Positions 14,157 to 26,083 of a stretch of DNA of 64,000 nt are shown in pieces. The position numbers were made by a program, and so were the translations under genes. How positions within the stretch are numbered: the first letter of the stretch is position 1; each line of letters starts with the position of its first letter. The notes beneath the pieces are model-generated. The model saw nothing but the letters and a program-made list of their open reading frames with translations, was not told the DNA's origin and did no database searches. This stretch comes from Paramecium octaurelia. Taxonomy: Eukaryota > Ciliophora > Oligohymenophorea > Peniculida > Parameciidae. The stretch spans positions 68,886-132,885 of the forward strand of contig CAJJDP010000113.1 of NCBI GenBank assembly GCA_905182995.1, given 5' to 3'.

Positions 14157-16741
14157 ATGAACGTAGAGGAGAGACCTGGAACATCGTTTACGTCGAAGAG
14201 ACAGGTTCAGACTGAGCAGAGGAAGAGATAGCAAATGAATTTGGGCACTTTGGAGACTGAGGACAAAAGTGTAAGCTTCGTGGTACTTATTGTAGACAGG
14301 AATGAAAATGAGACCAATTACTCAAGACCAGCAGAGAAACAGTTTGCAATAGAAGAGATAGAAGATGATTCCTTAGGCAATTTTATACGACAGGGAATCT
14401 TTGTATGAGGAAGTTATTAATGCAAAATAAATCAATAACAATTTGTCGAGAGAGAACCAGGCTCTACATACCAAAATAAAAATGATGGATGTAAAATTGA
14501 TTAAGACTTATAGGAAGAATTACAAAGAATGGTTAGAGCAACTCCGATAAGCGAGCAAGTGGTCAACAACATGGAATCATTTTACTAGGATTGCAAGCCT
14601 TCGAAGCAGCATTTGATTATGGATCTAAAGAAATAACTGAGGAGATTGCAAGAGGAATCGATCAAAAAGGATCAGCAAATACAATTTCTGTAAAAAAATA
14701 CAAAAGCAATGAAAATAAAAGAACTGGAAATCGAATTAATGTCCTATCAGCAAGAAGCACAGAGATTAAAAGCTTTGATCGGAATGAAATTTAATGATTC
14801 CGATAATGATCTTTACAGATTGAGAGCTGATTATAAGCTAATGGAGGATGAACTAAAGCAATTGAAAGTCAAATGCAAAGAATCTGAATCAAAAGCTACC
14901 ATGTATTATAATGAAAAACTTAAAAAGGATAAATTGAATCAATATTTAAAAAATCAGATTGAAAGTTTAAAATTTAAAGATCCAGAATATAAGAAACAGA
15001 ACAAAATTACTGAAAATGAGTAGTAATTGAAATAAGATATTGAGTACTAAATCATCCCTATATTGCTAGTTAAAAGTAAGTTTAAATAGACACATTGATA
15101 AGTAGTTTGAAAGCCAAAGATGCTCAATACGCAGAATTGGATAAGAGAATGAAGGAGTTGGAGAGAGAGCAACAGCAAATAATTGATTAATTAGAGAGAG
15201 ACAGATAATAATTGAAAGAATAATATAATTCCCTTAAAGAAGAAGTTGCAATGTAATCAGGAAGAAGGTATGAAAAGTATTGATCTTTTAATAGGAGAAC
15301 TGTTTAAAATAATAGTTTTTTTGAAAATAAACTTGAAATTCTACCTGAAGGTCCAGAGATCACAGATCAAAAAAAGAAATTGTTGCCTTGTGTAACTAAG
15401 GATGATGTAAATTTGATATGCAAATAAATCAAATTCAAACTGAAGGCTATGAAAGTGCCGTTTGAAAAGATTGACAATGTAATGATATTTGTAAATACAT
15501 TAGTTTATTCATGGGGATGCTCACTCGGTTATTAGAATTGAGGAATTAAATGATATGTTGTAGGATGAACCATTCCTGTTGAATGAAGCCGATAGTCTTA
15601 AGGTGGCTCGATACTTGATTGAAGATAACGATGATAGATTTGTTGAGTTTAGTATGCTAACTGAAGGTCTAATAGCAAGAGCCAAAAGTATACTAAAGAA
15701 TTTAATTGGAAAATACACCCTATTGGAAGTAAAATAATTGAAATGAATCATAGAAAAGTGATGAAGATTAGCTATTCTTTGAAATTGGAACTGTTCTATC
15801 CAAATATAGAATCTCTTTAGAGGATTTCATCTTGAGATCAAAGAAGAAACAAGAGCTTTGTACACTTGAAGATCTTGAAGAGGCTCTTAAGTTCGTTGAA
15901 CAAACATTTAATTCTACTTAATATGAATTTTTATTATTGAAGAATTACGAATTAACACAAGAATTAGTTCAGATAAATTACAAAAAGTTGTTTGAATTGT
16001 TCTATGTCGGTAAATTCACCATTTATATTTTTATTAGATTTATAAGTTCAACAAAAAACAAAAAGTGAAAGTGATTTACCAAAAGAATAAGTTAAAATTT
16101 AAAAAAATTAAGAATAATATCATAATGAAAACAATGATTTGTAAATATAGTAATAAAAATAAAAATAAGAAGAACTTCAACAATTATAATTAAAGAAATA
16201 AAAAGAGGAAGAGGAATAAAGGAGATTGTTGGAGTTATAATAAGAGCAGGAAAGGTAGAGATAATTGGAATTGGAAAGGGAGGAAGAAGAATAAAGGAGA
16301 TTAGAATAATAATGGAAGGAAGAGGAAGAGGAGAGAAAGAGGTAGGAAGAGGAAGAAAGAATCAAGTAGGAGAATGAAGCGAGAAGGTAAAAATTATTAG
16401 AAGACACGAGAAAGTAATAAGAAGAGGAGGAGAAATAGAGAAGGCATCAAGAATAACAAAGACAGTAATAAAAGGCAGAAGAGGAAAGATTACATAAATT
16501 AAAGGAGGAGGAAAGAAGATTGCAAGAGGAACAATTAGAGAAGTAGAAATTGGAGGAAGAATAGAAGAAATTAGAAGAGGAATATGAATAATAAGCTGAG
16601 TTTGACAAGGAATAGAATGGATAAGATAACTATGAAGAGAATAATGAACAATAGTTTGACTAGTAGCGATCGGAGTAATAAATTAGTGAAGCATAAAATA
16701 AGAGTTAGAAAGATTATGAGGAGGAGGAATTTGAATAATGA
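14157..16741 (+). CDS. Coiled-coil protein with C-terminal charged single-helix tail
   Basis: No known domain recognised. Start ATG at 14157 (MNVEERPGTSF). Following conserved coiled-coil periodicity across introns (for example near 14268, 14490, 15028, 15268, 15480, 15732 and 16009) gives about 780 residues. The protein has N-terminal coiled coil ('KQLRRLQEESIKKDQQIQFL'), a middle segment with a globular look and alternating acidic/hydrophobic residues ('DEPFLLNEADSLKVARYLIE', possibly degenerate EF-hand-like), and a tail from about 16190 to the stop made of Glu/Lys/Arg/Gln runs ('QKEEEEQRRLLELQQEQERQ') that should form an extended ER/K helix. Many TAA/TAG Gln codons occur in the tail. It is probably a cytoskeletal, ciliary or basal-body scaffold. 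It sits 37 bp upstream of an EF-hand gene on the same strand. Confidence 0.75.
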
Positions 16742-16778
16742 AACATATTAATTATCCAATTATTAATATATATAAATA

Positions 16779-17683
16779 ATGAAAATAGTTGTTAAATATT
16801 TCTACACCATTTGTTAACAAGAATAAAGAAAAGAAACCATCCGATAAATGATTGCTGAATATTTTGATGACAATCTTGAATTTGATAAGGAAATCTTCAA
16901 GGATTATTAAGAGTTTTTGCAATTCATTTTCCCTTTTCGACCAAAGAGTCTAAACAAATTAGGAGAAACAAAGAATACCAAAATGTGTAACATTCTAATC
17001 TCAGAACTAATTGAGACCTAGTAAATAATGGATACTATGTTATTTGAGTTGAGAAAAGATTTAAGTTAATCAGACATCCTCAATATATATAAGGAAATTG
17101 ATTCAACATCAGATGGCTTTATAGACGTCATCAAAGTAAAGAAGTACTTATCTTAATAATTTAACTATCAAACCTCAAATGATGATTTGATTTATATTTT
17201 TCGAAGAATGGACAAAGATGAGGATGGATTTATCAGCATGGCAGAATTCATAGATGAGTTTACATCTGAGAATTAGTAGATCTCCTAGATGTCAACTATG
17301 GCATAAACGAGATGGCAATCACAAGCGTCATCCTAAACTTAGTTTGTGCCTCCATACTCTGAGGATTGCAGAGAATTGGCAATATTCATTAATAAATTGC
17401 AAAATATTAAAGTTATCGATGAAGAAGAACTACTTAAATTGAAAAGATAATTCATAAAATAAAAAAAGCAATCCTTTCTAAATTTATTTGAAGACATTGC
17501 ACATTCTATTTATTTAGATAAGCGTGATCTTCTAAATCTATTATCATAGTAATAATTTTTATAATATTTTTTAGTTTTAAAATCAGTGTAAACAGTGACT
17601 TAGAAAGGATATGCAAACTATTCAATAAGGATAATCCAAATGAAATAGATTTTCAGGATTTTCTAAATTTTTTTACTTTTTGA
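16779..17683 (+). CDS. EF-hand calcium-binding protein
   Basis: About 290-residue protein starting MKIVVKYFYTIC. Two canonical EF-hand loops are visible: 'DSTSDGFIDVIK' and 'DKDEDGFISMAE', each with Asp/Asn at positions 1, 3 and 5, Gly at 6 and Ile at 8. The last loop position is Lys in the first hand and Glu in the second, so the second hand should bind Ca2+ best. A degenerate third hand near the C terminus ('FNKDNPNEIDFQDFLN') follows an intron near 17547. The N-terminal part ('FLQFIFPFRPKSLNKLG') is not recognised. It is probably a Ca2+ sensor acting on a ciliary or cortical partner. Whether the upstream coiled-coil protein is that partner is only a guess from adjacency. Confidence 0.82.
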
Positions 17684-17740
17684 TTATAATAAACCTTTTT
17701 TTCATTTTGAGATTAGTATAAATTAAATTCATAAATATAA

Positions 17741-18223
17741 ATGTAAAATAATCAAGGTCCAGCCACTTAAGAATAATCTATTAACTAAGAGAATAAGTAG
17801 GAAACAAGATTATGCAGTATCTGCCTGACTTTCTTTGGAACAGCAGCCACTTAATTTTATTGTTCTAAGTGTTACTAGTAATCATTTTAATGATTTTTTC
17901 ATTTAGATCAATACTTAAGGAAACTAGTACAGAAACTAAGTAACAATAACAGGTTGTCTAAGAAATAAAATAGCTTGATGAAGTAATAAAGATGAAAGTA
18001 AAAATAATAATTTAGTCTATATCAGGAAGATCCATCGAAATGTAAGGTTTGTAAGAGAAAATTGGGAATTTCTGGCATATAATGCAAATGCGAAGCATAT
18101 TTTTGCAATAAACACCGTTTGCCAGAGGAGCATTAATGCACATTTGATCATGCAGAAAAGGCTAAATAATTACTTATTAAAAATAATCCACTTGTGAATA
18201 TCAAAAAGCTGGAAGAATTATGA
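17741..18223 (+). CDS. A20/AN1 zinc-finger protein (ZFAND5/6, plant SAP type)
   Basis: Two zinc modules in the usual order. N-terminal A20 finger: 'CSICLTFFGTAATQFYCSKC'. C-terminal AN1 finger beginning 'CKVCKRKLGISGIQCKC' and continuing 'YFCNKHRLPEEHQCTFDH'. Proteins with this A20-AN1 layout bind ubiquitin and act in stress responses and proteasome-linked signalling. Two introns are required: one after the A20 finger (about 17879-17907) and one of about 33 nt before the linker to AN1 (about 17983-18015). With canonical GT/AG sites I could not make all three frames join, so one splice site is non-standard or the locus is damaged. Stop TGA is at 18221-18223. Confidence 0.8.
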
Positions 18224-18716
18224 TAATTAGCCTTTATTAAATAAGTTCTTATCATATTTTACATGAATAGCATTATTTTAATAGAAATCTATTAGCAAAA
18301 ATAAATATAAGATTAACAGCTATATATGATATTATTTTCTATTTATTATTCATTCTCTAAGAACTACTTTTGTAATATATTAATGTTAATAATTTCTTTG
18401 TTAAACCATGTGAGTGTCAAACTTTAAATAAATAATCATTCTTTATAATTTAATAATAAGAAACTGGTTTAATGGCAATTAATAATTCTATAATAATATA
18501 TTAATAGTAACAATAAGACATATTAAATGCATCACCCTGAATTGATTGAGTTCATAGAAATAAAAATAATAATTTGATAAATTTAATAATTAAACAGAAT
18601 TCTTTAGTAGAGTTAAAAATAAATGCTTGTTGAATAAAATTGAAGAAGTTAGTGTTTAATTACACTTTCTGATTAAAGAGCATAATTTACATATATATAT
18701 TTATTTTGGAACTTAA
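18224..18716. other. Intergenic, convergent 3' ends
   Basis: About 490 bp of AT-rich sequence between the 3' ends of the A20/AN1 gene and GSK3. I see no coding pattern, repeat or RNA gene in it. Confidence 0.6.
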
Positions 18717-19844
18717 TCAGGTATTTAGCTTAGAATACCATTATGGGATTAATTTAGAATTTAGTTCTGGTTTAACGCTTAATTCCTGTTTGTTGAAGTC
18801 AAATAGATTTGGGAACTTGAAATTTGATTTAGCAAATTCTTCTTTTCTTAAATCGTCAAAGTATGGATGCAAAAGAGCATCGATTGGTTGAATTCTAGCT
18901 TTGGGAGAGTAACTAAATATTAAGAAGGATGAATTTTACGTGAGCATTTGTGTAATGAGATCTAAAAATAATTGATCTGGTTTATGTTTAGCCAATATTT
19001 TGGACCAAGGATTGCCCTTAATCATAGGTAATTTGACTTCAGCTTTGGCTGGATTCATTTGCTTGATGATATCGGGAGTTGGTGTTCCAAGAATCTTAAT
19101 AATCTACAAAAGTTAGTCTTGGGCACTTTCTCCTGGGAAGATTGGTTCCAATATGACCATCTCAACAATCACACAACCAATAGACCACATGTCGATTTAT
19201 GTAGTGTAATCGGTTGCTCCAAAAATTAATTCTGGCGCTCTGTAGTAGCGAGAGCAAATGTACGCAATGTTAGGTTCACCTACTACTAGTCTTTTGGCTG
19301 AGCCAAAATCACATATTTTAAGGACGTTGGTTTCAAGGTTGATCAGGATGTTCTGGGGTTTTATGTCTCTATGGCATATTCCGATGGCTAGTTGGGATAA
19401 GTCTCAGTACCCTGCAGGTAGAGCAGCGCACGAAGCATTTGATAGCTGTAGAGCTTGAGTTATGTGGGTGGGATCGTTTGCTTCTGCTTGCGTATCTGAC
19501 GTATCATCTTCGAAAGTGTCTCTGGTACGTATTCCATCACTAGATTAAGGTACACATCTTGTGGCTACATAACCAATATAACGTTCACTATACATTCTCT
19601 CCAGGGGTAAAGAATGAGTGGCGTAACATAACCACACAGGGATGATTTAATTCTTAAATTATCAAATGCTCTCTGTTTTTGTACCTCCTATCCTAGTACA
19701 CCTTCTTAATCGCAACCTTCTCCTTTGTTCTGTTATCAGTAGCCTAACTATTATTCAATCCGCACATACCAGGTGCACCATGCCAAATGTGCCTGTCCCA
19801 ACTACTTGCTCAATTGTGAAGTCTTTCTCAGATTATTATAACAT
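18717..19844 (-). CDS. GSK3: Glycogen synthase kinase 3 (shaggy) homologue
   Basis: CMGC Ser/Thr kinase. Start MLQQSEKDF; Gly loop '[11 protein letters not shown]'; catalytic Lys in 'VAIKKVYQ'; 'HRDIKPQN'; DFG as 'CDFGSAKRL'; and the GSK3 activation loop '[20 protein letters not shown]' with the conserved activating Tyr. 'IDMWSIGCV' and '[18 protein letters not shown]' are GSK3-specific. The C-lobe ends with '[20 protein letters not shown]', followed by 'FKFPNLFDF'. Four small introns (26, 29, 23 and 27 nt) leave about 340 residues. It lacks a long N-terminal regulatory extension with an obvious inhibitory Ser. Ciliate genomes carry several GSK3 paralogues, with roles in ciliary length and cell patterning in other protists. 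Confidence 0.93.
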
Positions 19845-20269
19845 TTAATAATTTCATTTAAAATAGTTCATTAAGTGATATGAAAATTATTTTTAAACAT
19901 CCATTACATAAAATCACCTAATAATTCAGTGCTCTTTATATTCAATGGATATTTAAACTAATTTTCATTATTACCATCCTAAATCAGTTAAAATTATTCA
20001 TTGATTCAAATTATTCCTTCTATAATTAAAAAACTAATTCTATTAATATTATATTATCAAAGTCACTTAGTATAAAGTATAGTTCTAAATAATACAATCC
20101 TTATTGATGATAAAAAAATATACAAAGTCATCTTTAAGGAAAAAATTTGATAATCCTTTCCAGTAATTAAATTATTTAGCAAGAACATAATACTGTGAAG
20201 TAATCGTTTTTGTTAATAAGAAATGAAATATATGTAAAAGACAATTCTCATAAAAATATATAAATAAAT
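19845..20269. other. Intergenic
   Basis: About 425 bp of AT-rich DNA upstream of GSK3 and downstream of the CIMIP2 gene. No coding or structural feature was recognised. Confidence 0.55.
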
Positions 20270-21013
20270 TCAGGTATGTTTATAATTCATTTCGGTTTAC
20301 TTCATTTTTCTTAATTTGAATTGAATCGGATTCCTGTGGAATGGTTTTTCCTAATTATATTGTATTCGGTATTCGGTTCTCACTTAATCGCCTAAATTAA
20401 AAAAATTAATTGCAAACCATTCATGTTTTCATGAGGAATCCAGCCAGATCCATCAAATTACATGTGATTCTTCTAAAATCCAGAAGTCTTAGTTTAAGCT
20501 TGTGAGGTCTATAGATATCTATCGGTCTTACGGAATCTATTTTATTATAATTCTTTTTTTATACGTTGGAGCAACAAGTCCTTAAGGCTTTTTGAAACCG
20601 TCTTGATAGGAGGTCACCATTTTATTGATATGAGTGCAAGGATGATTTTTCAATAAGGTCTAGCATCCATATTTGTGAGAATAAGCTTCCTTGTGTACAT
20701 CGATTAATTCTTTTGGATCAAAATTAAATCCAGTTGACGATAATCTATTGAATTTTCCTAACTTTTAGTCTGCATACGATTTTCTGGCTACTTCTGAAAA
20801 TCTCTCACCATAAAGATTCTCTGATTGCACATATGGGACGTAGCCTGCATATCCTGGCACTGCTGTACTTTTTGGTTCTTATGGAAACTAGATAACATGA
20901 AACAATTCACATACTTGAGTGTAATGGTTGATATAGCTTGTTCTATAGAAGTTGTTTTTAGACCATTCATGAAAAGTCTTTTCTTATATGGGAGGTTGAG
21001 ATTTGCTAGCCAT
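20270..21013 (-). CDS. CIMIP2/FAM166-family ciliary microtubule inner protein
   Basis: Small basic protein of the FAM166 (CIMIP2) family, which line the lumen of axonemal doublet microtubules. The diagnostic N-terminal motif is 'AVPGYAGYVPYVQSENLYG', followed by 'RFSEVARKSY'. The C-terminal half carries 'QFDGSGWIPHENMNGDQ' and 'YRIQYNQEKPFHR', also typical. Three introns (about 27, 28 and 26 nt) must be removed to reach this reading; the last one (about 20389-20414) joins 'MNG' to 'DQVRTEYR'. The protein is about 220 residues, the family size. Start ATG is at 21013 (MASKSQPP). Location in the axoneme is inferred from the family. Confidence 0.87.
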
Positions 21014-21299
21014 TTTATTTATTAATTAATTTCATTAAATATCACATCAATAAAGCTTTTGATAATTCTTAAATTATACGCATAATTATCACATAAGATT
21101 TTTTATTGGAATTAATCCAATAAAACTAGTTTAATAGGATTAAAAAAGATTATCTCCATTGTATTTCACTCTCTCCTTAATATAATATAGTTGAATAAGT
21201 ATATGTGTATGTAATTATAATATAAACATACCAGACAAGGTCTTATAAAATATTAATGTGGATAAGATTTTAAAAATAAATAAATTCTTTTTAACAAAA

Positions 21300-21825
21300 A
21301 TGATGAGTTTAGCTTTAGAAAAAGCAGATTAATTCTGACACATCATTCGTATTTTAAATAATAATGTTGACGGTAAATAACGATTGGCTTATGGAATTAG
21401 AAGTATTAAAGGAATAGGCAGAAGCTTTGCTACATCAATTACAGAGTAATTCTGATTCAATATTGATGTCAAGGCGTTGAGACTCGATTTAACATAAATA
21501 GCAGGAGAACTAACTGATGTGGAGGCTCACTAGATTACAGAAGTAATCAAAGCTCCAGAGATATATAATATCCTTAGATGGTTCCTTAATAGATGATGAG
21601 ATTTTAAAGATGGTAAGAACTATCAAATGACAACTAATGAACTTGAAACAAAACTTAAAGAAGATTTGGAATGGATGGAGAATATAAAGTACTCATAGTG
21701 GTTATGAATTAAGATGCAATCGAGGTTTGAGAAATCATTAGGGTTTGAGAGGATAACACACAAAAACAAAAGGAAGAGGAGGTTAAGCTTTGGGAGTAGA
21801 AAGAAAAAAGAAGAGAAATGCATTT
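21300..21825 (+). pseudogene. Ribosomal protein uS13 (RPS18) pseudogene
   Basis: Unmistakable uS13/RPS18 similarity: 'HIIRILNNNVDGKQRLAYGI', 'IKGIGRSFATSITE', 'AGELTDVEAHQITEVI', 'ILRWFLNR', 'DFKDGKNYQMTTNELETKLK', then the basic tail. It is broken: TGA (the only stop here) sits at 21333-21335, 21454-21456 and as a tandem TGA TGA at 21594-21599, and a frameshift near 21700 is needed to read the tail as 'NRGLRNHQGLRGQHTKTKG'. In the first and third cases family members have Gln or Lys at the site, so these look like TAA/CAA/AAA-type codons mutated to TGA. No introns are seen. A functional copy must lie elsewhere in the genome. Confidence 0.9.
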
Positions 21826-21977
21826 ATTTGTTTTTTATGTACATTAAAATTTGAGGAACTCTACTTCTTATGTTTAACTCTTTTTCTATTTTATTATTTA
21901 GTTGTTATGAATAAATTTATAGATGGAAATTTTATGAATAACAAATCTGGTATGCAAAATTTTTGAATTATAATTCA

Positions 21978-22417
21978 TCACACAATTATGTATGCAATAA
22001 TGGAAAGAGTTGAAAGTGAAATAAATTGTTCAGTCACTTTCATAAAAAAGAAATTCCAAGTCTTTTACTCCCAAACGACTTTTGAAGTGAAATATTACAA
22101 GTCAAAAGTGACACAAAAAAACACTGCCAATGATAGCGCCAATTCCAAATCTCTTTCATTCTATTTTAATTAGCATCATAATCTACTTTTGCTTTGAGAA
22201 TGCTGTATAAGTATGTAATTAATGATGCCTTTATGAATCTGGCCAACAATTCTAAAATCAAAGGTTTACTATTTTATTCACTTGATTCATGTTCTTTGTC
22301 TAATTTAATATTTGCTTCCTTCAAGTAACGGTCACAGAATAATATTGAATACCAATAAAATCCTATCATCATCGTAGTTATTGTTCCAAAAATCACTGAT
22401 AATAAACAGGGAATCAT
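21978..22417 (-). CDS. Small membrane protein, DUF1761-like, reading frame probably damaged
   Basis: Starts MIPCLLSVIFGTITT and continues 'MMIGFYWYSILFCDRYLKEA', matching the N-terminal helix and 'GFxWYSPL' signature of the small DUF1761 membrane proteins. The frame is open to TGA at 21978. However, from about 22175 the family-like second half ('FGIGAIIGSVFFVSLLTCNI', hydrophobic) lies in another frame, and no canonical intron connects the two. Either a non-standard intron or a frameshift is present, so this may be a recent pseudogene. Function of the family is unknown. Confidence 0.5.
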
Positions 22418-22548
22418 TTTCTAATGAACTTTGATTTAAATTTAAAATAATTACTATAAAAACTAATATAGTGTTACAACTAAAAATGTAATTGATTAAA
22501 GTAGTTATTATATTTATTCATGATAACAATTGTATTATATATATGAAA

Positions 22549-25500
22549 TCAAACTGAACTGACATCATTTGGACAATCATAGTACTACGATTCTGTATCA
22601 GTAAAAAGTGAAGCCCCTTCAGGAATGTTTGCTTTGATGTAAGACTCAAATTCTTCATTGTTCTTCAAACTTAAAGTTTATGACACCATTCCTTCTCTAA
22701 ATAATAATGATATTAATACATACCCATATAATTAAACACTTATTTTTGATCTGTTGTTAATGAACACATTTTCATAGAATTCTATTATTTATTCCTTTGA
22801 AATTGATTTTAGACTTTCGATAGTGACTTGTCTCTCCTCAAAAGAGTAATCATCTGAATTGATGTACCCCCACAACCTATCTGCTTCTTCACTCAAAGTT
22901 TAAGGTTTCTGTCTCAATTCAACAATTGCACTATGTCTTAAATGCTCGAATTGCTTCTTATTCATTGTTTTTAAGTATTCATCAAATTACATTAGGAATT
23001 CTTCTATCAATTCATTGACCTTCATTGGTAATTCTTTATTTCCTTAAACTAGGAACAGTGCTCCATCAATGCAACTGACTTATTTGAATTTCATAGCTAC
23101 AACATACCCTAATTATAGATCAGTTCTTAAATGATTATAAGCTTGAGAATTAAGCAAAGGCTATAGTATCTTCATCAAAGCAAAATTCTCTTAGGTTCTT
23201 TAACCAATTTAATAATAATTTAATGTCACTCCATTCAAATCACCTTTGTCTGATTCCACAAACTTGGCAAACACCCAATTTTTACCATTCAAACTCAAAA
23301 CAGAAATAGGCAATCTTGTCTATTATTCAAATTTGGCATCTTTGTCTTAAATGCAAGTCTACAATTCAGCAGAAAGATCTTAAGCATTCTTTTGATCGAT
23401 GTTCCCAATCAAAAGTGAACTCTAAATGGAGTTTTAGAGTATATCTTTAATATCTGACAACATTTATTCTTCTGTAATATCTGGAATTTATTGTAAGACT
23501 AATTCAGGATTAAAAAAGTCTTTTCTTAAAATTGAGGGAAGATACAATTGAAATGATTGTTCATACAATTTCAATTAAAATATATCCTTAATAGATGTAA
23601 TAAGCGATTGCTTAGCTCTAATGAAATCAGGAGAATCCTCCTCCTTTTTTTCTTCTAGTTCTATTAGGCTTTATGACTTTTCTCTGAATGGATTGATGCA
23701 TCCACAAATACTGTTGAAAAATCCTCTAACTTTTTCACTAAATCCATAGGCTTTAATTTCTATTTACTTTCCAATATCTAATTCTACAGAGTACCCAGTT
23801 GCTAAGGGCTACCTGAGTTACTTATTTATTTATTCGTCTGAAATAAAGTTATAAATCCTGGCTGATGTAAATTACCTTATTGTTATGGGTTTAGTGTATT
23901 ATATGGACAAGGCTCCATATACAGCAGGTAATTTAAATTAAGTAGAAACCTTCCACCATTGATTGTTTTCTTTATTCAGAAGAATTGGGTAGTGATTATT
24001 TTTTTAATAAACATTCTCCTCCTTCTTACACTCATCTTGAGAGAACTCTTGCAAATCTTGTCCAGCATGAAGCAGTACATTCAACTTTCCCTCCTTATCC
24101 AATGGTTTCAATTGATCAGAATGGACCATAATAGGTAATTTAGATTGATTTGATTCACATAAAGATACCAATTTTAGGTCATCTGGAATGAAGAGGTTCT
24201 CTTCAGGTTTAGTAAATAATTTTTAAAGTTTGGAATCTTTTTGAGTGATGATTTTAATAGAATCTTTTGTCAGCTTCTGAGTAGCATATTCTAATCTATA
24301 GATATCACTCTTTTTGTCCAATCTCTTGTCTTTTAAGAATTCTTTATTATTTCCTTTCAAAGTGTTATCTGTAAATTAGTATTCATCATCTCCAATTAGG
24401 ATCAATAAGTTATCTGTTTTTTTCAACTCAGAAATGTATTTTAATATCAGATCTTTGTCGAATACATCCATAACGAAGCTTGAAGAGAGTACTTCAGCAG
24501 CCTCATATTTATTCAGATTCTTTGCAATACTCGAAATTTCCTAAGGTTGTTCCATATATTCGAAATTGATTTTGGAAATCTAACTTTGCTCTTTAAATAT
24601 TTCTTCCAAATATTTTTCATCCTTTAACCATTCCTCTAATTATTGGATGTAATTATTGATAATTCTTGTAATCTCGAGGGAAATGTTTCCATCTTCCAAT
24701 GGCTGTTCTGGCAATGTCAACTCTATGATGTAATTCACAAAATGATTTTATTCAATGAAAATGGATGATTCAAATTCGATCACCAGTTATTTCTCCTTTA
24801 AGTAATCTTTCAGATTTCCATTATTCAATAAATAGTCTATCAATTCCAAAGGTTTTTAGTGGACAAATTATTCTCTTCCACTTAATTACCAATTTAACAA
24901 CACCAACTTCTTTTCTGTTTTGTATTTACCCAATAATCCAAACTAATATGGAAATCCTGAAATTGACTATGGTATCAAATTTTTGTTCTCTATCTTCGAG
25001 AACACCTTGACCATTTTTTCCATCTCATTTAATGTTAATCTGCTGGAAACAGCCAAACTCATTACGTTAGATGAATAATTGTCTTAATAGAACTTCTTTA
25101 AGGCTTACACCACACCTTCTTTAGCCAAAACATCATTGTTTCCAATACTGAATCTGCTTGCAGGGTGTTTGGGATCTGCTAAGAGAGCAAAGAGATTAAC
25201 GACTTTCCAATCTTCAGTACTTACATCGATTTCATATTCTGAATTAACGGCATTTCTTTCCTTATTTACTGCATCCTCATTAAATAAGGGATCTATAAAG
25301 AAATGAGCAAATGCATCCAAAGCTTTTCCCAAATGATTTACAGTAATTTCAAAATAATAATTAGTATTCTATGCTTCAGTATATGCATTAGATGAACCTC
25401 CACCTTTTGCCATCAAGTCATCGAAGAACCCAGTTTAAGGATATTTCTGCGACCCAATGAATAACATGTGTTCACAAAAATGAGCCAAACCAGGATACTC

Positions 25501-25911
25501 ATTAGGCTCATGCCAAGATCCTGCTTTAACATCCATAGCAGCCGATGCCATTTCTGATTCTGAGTCGTGTATCAATAAAACTTTCAAATTGTTCTCCAAT
25601 TCTAAATATCGATATTCTCTATGATCAATAATAGGTTTAACCACATTCACCTTATCAATATGCTGTCCTTATAATGGTTCTAGCGTGCCTGTCTAAGATG
25701 CTGATATGAAATTCCTCTCTGGGATTTAATCTTTAATTGCATTCGCTGCAGAAACGTATTATAATGGTTTATCCAATTGCACTAAACCTGAAAGATCACA
25801 TATGAAGAGGGTAAGAAGTGTGACCAAGACTACAAATAAGGTACTAATCATTGTATTACAAGCGGAGTTTAATTTGGCTCTCTCTATTGCTTCACGTCTT
25901 AGTTTTTACAT
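22549..25911 (-). CDS. Insulysin/insulin-degrading enzyme-like M16 metallopeptidase, membrane-anchored
   Basis: Zinc peptidase of family M16A. Start ATG at 25911 gives a short cytosolic N terminus (MQKLRREAIERAKLNS), then one hydrophobic helix ('ISTLFVVLVTLLTLFIC') and a luminal or extracellular catalytic region, i.e. type II topology. The inverted zincin motif 'HFCEH' in 'GLAHFCEHMLFIGSQKYP' carries the Zn ligands and catalytic Glu. The third ligand region is 'NKERNAVNSEYEID'. 'GGGSSNAYTE' and 'LGKALDAFAHFFIDPLFNED' are insulysin-typical. About 1080 residues cover the four homologous domains, as in IDE. Small introns occur, for example near 22700-22740. The Lys/Glu-rich insertion near 23640 is unusual. 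Substrates are unknown. Confidence 0.9.
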
Positions 25912-26083
25912 AAATATTATTAAAATAAAATTTTTCTTTGTTTCTTACATCCTATCAGTTTGTTTACTTTTTGTAATTCATTATTGATAATTATATATAA
26001 TTTACACAAATCAATGCATTATTTAATTTAAAATTGGATGCAACAAAATCATATTATAAATTGCTCATCTCTTGCACTTATTT

